A stretch of 63,907 bases of DNA from JBGRQA01 sp041725895. GTDB taxonomy: Bacteria > Bacteroidota > Bacteroidia > Bacteroidales > Marinifilaceae. Below, in pieces: positions 60,960 to 63,907 of the stretch (its first letter is position 1; each line of letters opens with the position of its first letter). The stretch lies in contig JBGRQA010000031.1 in NCBI GenBank assembly GCA_041725895.1, forward strand, positions 1-63,907, written 5' to 3'. The notes under the pieces were generated by a model. That model did no database searches, was not told the origin of the DNA, and saw only the letters and a list, made by a program, of their open reading frames with translations. The position numbers and the translations under genes were made by a program.

Positions 60960-60981
60960 TTAAATCATATCGTTAAAAGAA

Positions 60982-61006
60982 AAAGCCATCCTTTTGGGAT
61001 GGCTTT
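60982..61006. terminator. terminator (upstream duplicate copy)
   Basis: AAAGCCATCC / GGATGGCTTT hairpin with a TTTTG loop, followed by CTCTTT. Aligns with the terminator at 61712-61748 as part of the fossil duplication. Confidence 0.8.
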
Positions 61007-61046
61007 CTCTTTATCTTCTACTGAATCTATCCATTTAATTCTTTTG

Positions 61047-61299
61047 TTGGAAAATTCGGCAACCAATCAGGCAACAAGCCTCCTCCAAAGTTTTAGCAAC
61101 CCTCTCACGAGCCTTCTCCGCTCCCAACTTAAATACGATCCTCTAGTATTCCTCATCCTTGGAAATGTCAAGAATGTGCTCACGAATTGGAGAAAAATGG
61201 CTTCTCCATATCGCCGTAACAGATCTCACACTTGTTGTACGTATGGTTAAGAAAATGTAGGTAGTCTTAGTTGAAACAACATCTATTAGGGTAAACTGG
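61047..61299 (-). pseudogene. decayed 3' fragment of trpS
   Basis: Aligns base by base with the 3' end of the intact trpS (from 61779 upward), including its stop region, over about 250 bp with many substitutions. The stretch after CGAATTGGAGA has a deletion of about 23 bp that breaks the frame. It encodes only the last fraction of tryptophanyl-tRNA synthetase and cannot be functional. It ends abruptly at the point where a buk copy begins. Confidence 0.85.
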
Positions 61300-61398
61300 T
61301 TCTGTACTCTTCTTCTGTCCCGGTAAAAACGAGAATAAACCATGGCAGAAGGTGCTTTTGGGGTGATTGACGGCAAGGAGAAAGCTTTGAAATATTAA
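61300..61398 (+). pseudogene. decayed 3' fragment of buk
   Basis: The last 60 bases copy the 3' end of the intact buk (60161-60220) almost exactly, with stop codon; the preceding 40 bases align with 60120-60160 with gaps. There is no start and no 5' part. It is joined directly to the trpS remnant on its left, on the opposite strand. Confidence 0.85.
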
Positions 61399-61520
61399 TA
61401 GTAAAGGGAGGACAACTCGAACTTTTTATCCACCAATCAAATAACATCTTCTGTTAATCTTTTTTATGTTAGATTTAAAATGGTTATATTTAGTTATTAT
61501 TAATCATTTATTCTAAAATC

Positions 61521-61700
61521 ATGAAAAACAAAAATCATTATTTTACTAATGTGAAAGCTCTTTCCCCTAAAGAGATTTCAAATGCTAAAGGAGGAATTCG
61601 TATTTTGAAACCCATTTACTTGTGCAAATACGGTATGAACTGTTACAACCTCGCATCAGGTCCATGTCCTGGCGAAACCGGAGAAATGGCTTGCCCTTAA
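61521..61700 (+). CDS. double-glycine leader small peptide with four cysteines (candidate secreted peptide or RiPP precursor)
   Basis: A 59-residue peptide not covered by larger frames. The leader ends LSPKEISNAKGG, close to the double-glycine pattern LSxxEMxxIxGG of Bacteroidota peptide precursors. The predicted core is 34 residues from IRILKPIYLCKYG and has four cysteines (core C10, C16, C24, C33), enough for two disulfides or thioether links, and ends GEMACP. ATG and stop are clear, a strong terminator follows, and no transporter, maturase or peptidase is near. It is retained in one half of a duplicated interval. Function unknown. Confidence 0.7.
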   Translation: MKNKNHYFTNVKALSPKEISNAKGGIRILKPIYLCKYGMNCYNLASGPCPGETGEMACP

Positions 61701-61711
61701 TTTCTTAAAAT

Positions 61712-61748
61712 AAAGAATGCCATCCCCAATAAGGATGGCATTCTTTTT
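61712..61748. terminator. bidirectional terminator between the leader peptide and trpS
   Basis: AAAGAATGCCATCC / GGATGGCATTCTTT, loop CCAATAA, T run; shared by convergent genes. Confidence 0.92.
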
Positions 61749-61778
61749 ATCTTTTACTTAAATTAAGTAAATTCTTTT

Positions 61779-62768
61779 TTAGAACTTACGGAAACCAATC
61801 AGGCGACGAGCTTCCTCCAGGGTTTTAACAGCGCTTTCACGAGCCTTCTCCGCTCCCAGCTTGGTTACTCTTCTCAAGAATTCCTCATCTTTGGAGATGT
61901 CCAGAATACGCTCACGAATTGGAGAGGTAAAGTTGATAATATCCTCCGCCAATTGCTTCTTCATATCGCCATAACGAATCTCACAGTTGTTGTACTTATC
62001 GTTAAAGAAATCGTAGGTATCCTTGGTTGAAACAACATCCATCAGGGTAAACAGGTTCTGAATTGCTTCCGGCTTTTCCTGGTTCATTTCGGTTGGACCA
62101 CTATCAGAAACGGCTTTCATTACCTTTTTGCGAATATCTTTTGGATCGTCAATCAAACAAATTGCATTTCCTTCCGATTTTCCCATCTTACCTGAACCAT
62201 CCAAGCCCGGAATCTTCACAAACTCACCGGTAAAAGAATAAGGTTGAGGAATCGGGAACAACTCTTCACCATATATGTTATTGAAGCGACGGGCAAATTT
62301 ACGAGCCATCTCCAGGTTTTGCTCCTGATCTTTCCCTACAGGTACTTTTTGAGCCTTGTGAATCAGAATATCAACAGCCATCAGTACAGGATAGGTTAAC
62401 AACCCCGCATTCACATTCTCAGGCTGCTTGCGTGCCTTGTCCTTAAAAGAAGTGGTTCGTTCCAATTCTCCCAGGTAGGCATTCATATTCATCAACAGGT
62501 ACAACTCAGCAATTTCTGGTACATCACTCTGCACATAAATGGTTGCCTTTTCCGGATCGATACCACAAGCCAGGTACTCTGCCAAAACGCGCTTAACATT
62601 CATGTGTAGATCTGCAGGGGTCGGATGCGTAGTCAGGGAGTGCCAATCTGCAATGAAGAAGAAACAATTGCTATCATCCTGCATTTGCACAAAATTCTTC
62701 ACCGCACCAAAATAGTTACCCAGGTGCAAGTTTCCTGTCGATCGAATTCCACTTACTACTGTATCCAT
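61779..62768 (-). CDS. trpS: tryptophanyl-tRNA synthetase
   Basis: Charges tRNA-Trp. The 329 residues fit the bacterial class I enzyme. Motifs: VVSGIRSTGNLHLGNYFGAVKNF (the HIGH-like GNLHLGNY), the substrate loop VPVGKDQEQNLEMARKFARRFN, and KMGKSEGNAI (KMSKS loop). The frame can begin six bases upstream at TTG, but the ATG at 62768 gives MDTVVSGIRSTG. TAATTTTGCA on the minus strand (62831-62838) is a likely -7 box. Its 3' end has a decayed copy at 61047-61299. Confidence 0.96.
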   Translation of the reverse strand: MDTVVSGIRSTGNLHLGNYFGAVKNFVQMQDDSNCFFFIADWHSLTTHPTPADLHMNVKRVLAEYLACGIDPEKATIYVQSDVPEIAELYLLMNMNAYLGELERTTSFKDKARKQPENVNAGLLTYPVLMAVDILIHKAQKVPVGKDQEQNLEMARKFARRFNNIYGEELFPIPQPYSFTGEFVKIPGLDGSGKMGKSEGNAICLIDDPKDIRKKVMKAVSDSGPTEMNQEKPEAIQNLFTLMDVVSTKDTYDFFNDKYNNCEIRYGDMKKQLAEDIINFTSPIRERILDISKDEEFLRRVTKLGAEKARESAVKTLEEARRLIGFRKF

Positions 62769-63280
62769 ATTCAAATAATTAAATGAAGTCTCCGATTAAG
62801 AGACTGAGTTTAAACTTTAAAATTATCTTGCAAAATTATTAAATGTTCTGAATAAAAATAAATCACACCCCTCTTTTGTCGAAAAAGTTCACAATCAAGT
62901 CCAAAATTTCAATGCAAAAGTCCACTCAGCACTACAATTATGGGTAATCTCCCCTAAAGAAAATACCATCCCCAATAAAGACAAACATTCGCAGGCCTTT
63001 TAATCAGGTGATTCTTTTTTGAGTAGAATCAATCGTATTAAGCACGCTTTCAAACGGAAAAGGGGAAATTGGGACTACTTTTGTGGAACACAAAAGTTAC
63101 AATAAAAAAGGGAGAAAGTAAAAAAAGTTTTTCCGCTTGCTTTTAAGCTGAACCTATTCCTCTTCCTTGAAAAAAACATCTTAAGAGACTGCTAAAAGAA
63201 AAAACAAAGAATAGCATCGAGAGACACAGTTCCGTGAATACATCTAAGCTAGGAGGTCTTCGGACAATCTTTTCTGTTCA
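62769..63280. other. 512-bp gap between trpS and the 21-bp repeat array
   Basis: A/T-rich with no gene. The trpS -7-like box is at 62831-62838. Around 62945-62990 a stretch CCATCCCCAATAAAG resembles the terminator loop at 61712-61748, but the similarity is too short to count. Confidence 0.4.
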
Positions 63281-63680
63281 TCCGGAGAAGAAAGCGGAGT
63301 ATTTGACGAAGAGAGCAGAGCATTTGGCGAAGAGAGCAGAGCATCCGGAGAAGAAAGCGGAGCATTTGGAGAAGAGAGCGGAGCATTTGGAGAAGAGAGC
63401 GGAGCATTTGGCGAAGAGAGCAGAGCATCCGGAGAAGAAAGCGGAGCATTTGGAGAAGAGAGCGGAGCATTTGGAGAAGAGAGCGGAGCATTTGGCGAGG
63501 AGAGCGGAGCATTCGGAGAAGAGAGCGGAGCATTTGGCGAGGAGAGCGGAGCATTTGGAGAAGAGAGCAGAGCATCCGGAGAAGAGAGCGGAGCATTTGG
63601 CGAGGAGAGCGGAGCATTTGGAGAAGAGAGCGGAGCATTTGGAGAAGAGAGCAGAGCATCCGGAGAAAAGAGCTGAGCAT
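63281..63680. repeat. 21-bp tandem repeat array, about 19 units
   Basis: About 19 units of 21 bp, GGAGAAGAGAGCGGAGCATTT and close variants (TTTGGCGAG, TCCGGAGAAG). Because the period is three codons and few stops can form, long frames are open on both strands; the plus frame gives 168 codons with the seven-residue unit EKRAEHL, and minus frames give PNAPLSS and SKCSALF. No strand shows start, signal or flanking domain support. I treat it as a purine-rich minisatellite like the one at 14685-14852 rather than a gene. Confidence 0.85.
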
Positions 63681-63706
63681 CCGGCGGCAATCTCATCCGA
63701 ATTTAA

Positions 63707-63730
63707 GGGTATGTTCAATATTCTGTGTCA
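63707..63730. repeat. 24-bp direct repeat, copy 1 (putative insertion-sequence end)
   Basis: GGGTATGTTCAATATTCTGT plus GTCA, identical to 63831-63854 and in the same orientation. It lies between the 21-bp array and gatC. No other element sequence is attached, so it is a solo copy. Confidence 0.75.
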
Positions 63731-63763
63731 AAGATTCTAAATAAGTTCCTATTTTTACAAGAC

Positions 63764-63907
63764 ATGAAGATAACAGAGAAGCAAATCGATCAATTGGCGA
63801 AACTTTCGCGACTGAAATTCGAGGGAGAGAGGGTATGTTCAATATTCTGTGTCACGGTTGGTTTACTTGTTTATAACTTTATTTTTCAGACTCAATTTCT
63901 AAAAGCC
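63764..63907 (+). pseudogene. gatC: gatC (Glu/Asp-tRNA amidotransferase subunit C), 5' part, apparently interrupted
   Basis: The first 22 codons read MKITEKQIDQLAKLSRLKFE and GE, the conserved GatC N terminus. At 63831 the gene runs into the second copy of the 24-bp repeat; from there the frame reads RVCSIFCVTVGLLVYNF and no longer resembles GatC, whose own sequence should continue with a helical acidic region of about 75 residues. GatC stabilises GatA/GatB in the indirect Gln/Asn-tRNA pathway. The rest of the insertion lies beyond the window, so the break could also reflect an alternative junction. Preceding TATTTTTA may be a -7 box. Confidence 0.6.
63831..63854. mobile_element. putative insertion-sequence terminus inside gatC (24-bp repeat copy 2)
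   Basis: Second copy of the 24-bp word, ending TCTGTGTCA, and the exact point where gatC similarity is lost. Terminal repeats ending CTGTGTCA-like recall ends of IS256-type elements in my memory, which I cannot verify here. The element body and its right end are outside the window. Confidence 0.5.

Noticed and set aside
62945..62990. Third copy of the terminator/GG-peptide region upstream of trpS
   Set aside because: Only short words such as TCCCCTAAAGA and CCATCCCCAATAA match; the similarity is too brief to support a duplication.
63281..63680. CRISPR array
   Set aside because: Units abut directly with no variable spacers, so it is a minisatellite; the 41-bp array likewise lacks spacers.
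63244..63718. Three minus-strand frames over the 21-bp array
   Set aside because: All follow from the three-codon repeat period and show no independent start, signal or domain.

Overview
The window comes from a Bacteroidota chromosome, probably of the Bacteroidales/Marinilabiliales type. The evidence is a set of TonB receptors with carboxypeptidase-like N-terminal domains, SPII lipoproteins, DUF5689 and DUF4252 proteins, a type IX secretion (T9SS) C-terminal signal, the gene order rplM-rpsI-rpsB-tsf-pyrH-frr, and promoters with a TAnnTTTG -7 box. Butyrate kinase suggests an anaerobe or facultative fermenter. No species assignment is possible from sequence alone.

Layout. 1-4.4 kb: two identical tRNA-Asn genes, a PfkB kinase, a small double-glycine-leader peptide, a PAP2 phosphatase and a POT peptide transporter. 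4.4-19 kb: two TonB-receptor operons. The first, on the minus strand, encodes a receptor, two DUF5689 surface lipoproteins (one with a lamin-tail domain) and two endonuclease I lipoproteins, and has a divergent secreted endonuclease/exonuclease/phosphatase (EEP) protein. The second encodes a paralogous receptor and a four-repeat lipoprotein. I infer that the first is an extracellular nucleic-acid degradation and uptake locus. 19.7-30.4 kb: typA, a ferredoxin, a PadR-PspC-DUF4252 membrane-stress module behind a three-site operator, an M16 protease, an outer-membrane protein and a 3-methyladenine DNA glycosylase. 30.7-35 kb: ribosomal protein and translation-factor genes with a clear promoter and a candidate rpsB leader RNA. 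35-48 kb: BtpA, an OmpA lipoprotein, dxs, a SulP transporter, an ankyrin protein, a T9SS-exported EEP protein, a C1 peptidase and an M49 peptidase. 48.3-54.9 kb: hybrid-sensor kinase and NarL-type regulator next to cstA and a porin. 55-60.2 kb: an ISL3-transposase-derived small protein, hemN, a CPBP protease, MarR-DUF169 and buk. 60.2-63.9 kb: a rearranged end.

The most unusual parts are: (i) a fossil tandem duplication in which a decayed trpS 3' fragment is fused to a decayed buk 3' fragment, with a different gene retained in each copy; (ii) a four-cysteine double-glycine-leader peptide inside that duplicated interval, and a second such peptide at 1.6 kb, neither near a transporter; (iii) a gatC gene cut after 22 codons by what looks like an insertion-sequence end, with a 24-bp copy of the same end about 125 bp upstream; (iv) three kinds of tandem repeats (two of 21 bp, one of 41 bp); and (v) a stand-alone ISL3 N-terminal domain that has lost its zinc-binding cysteines.
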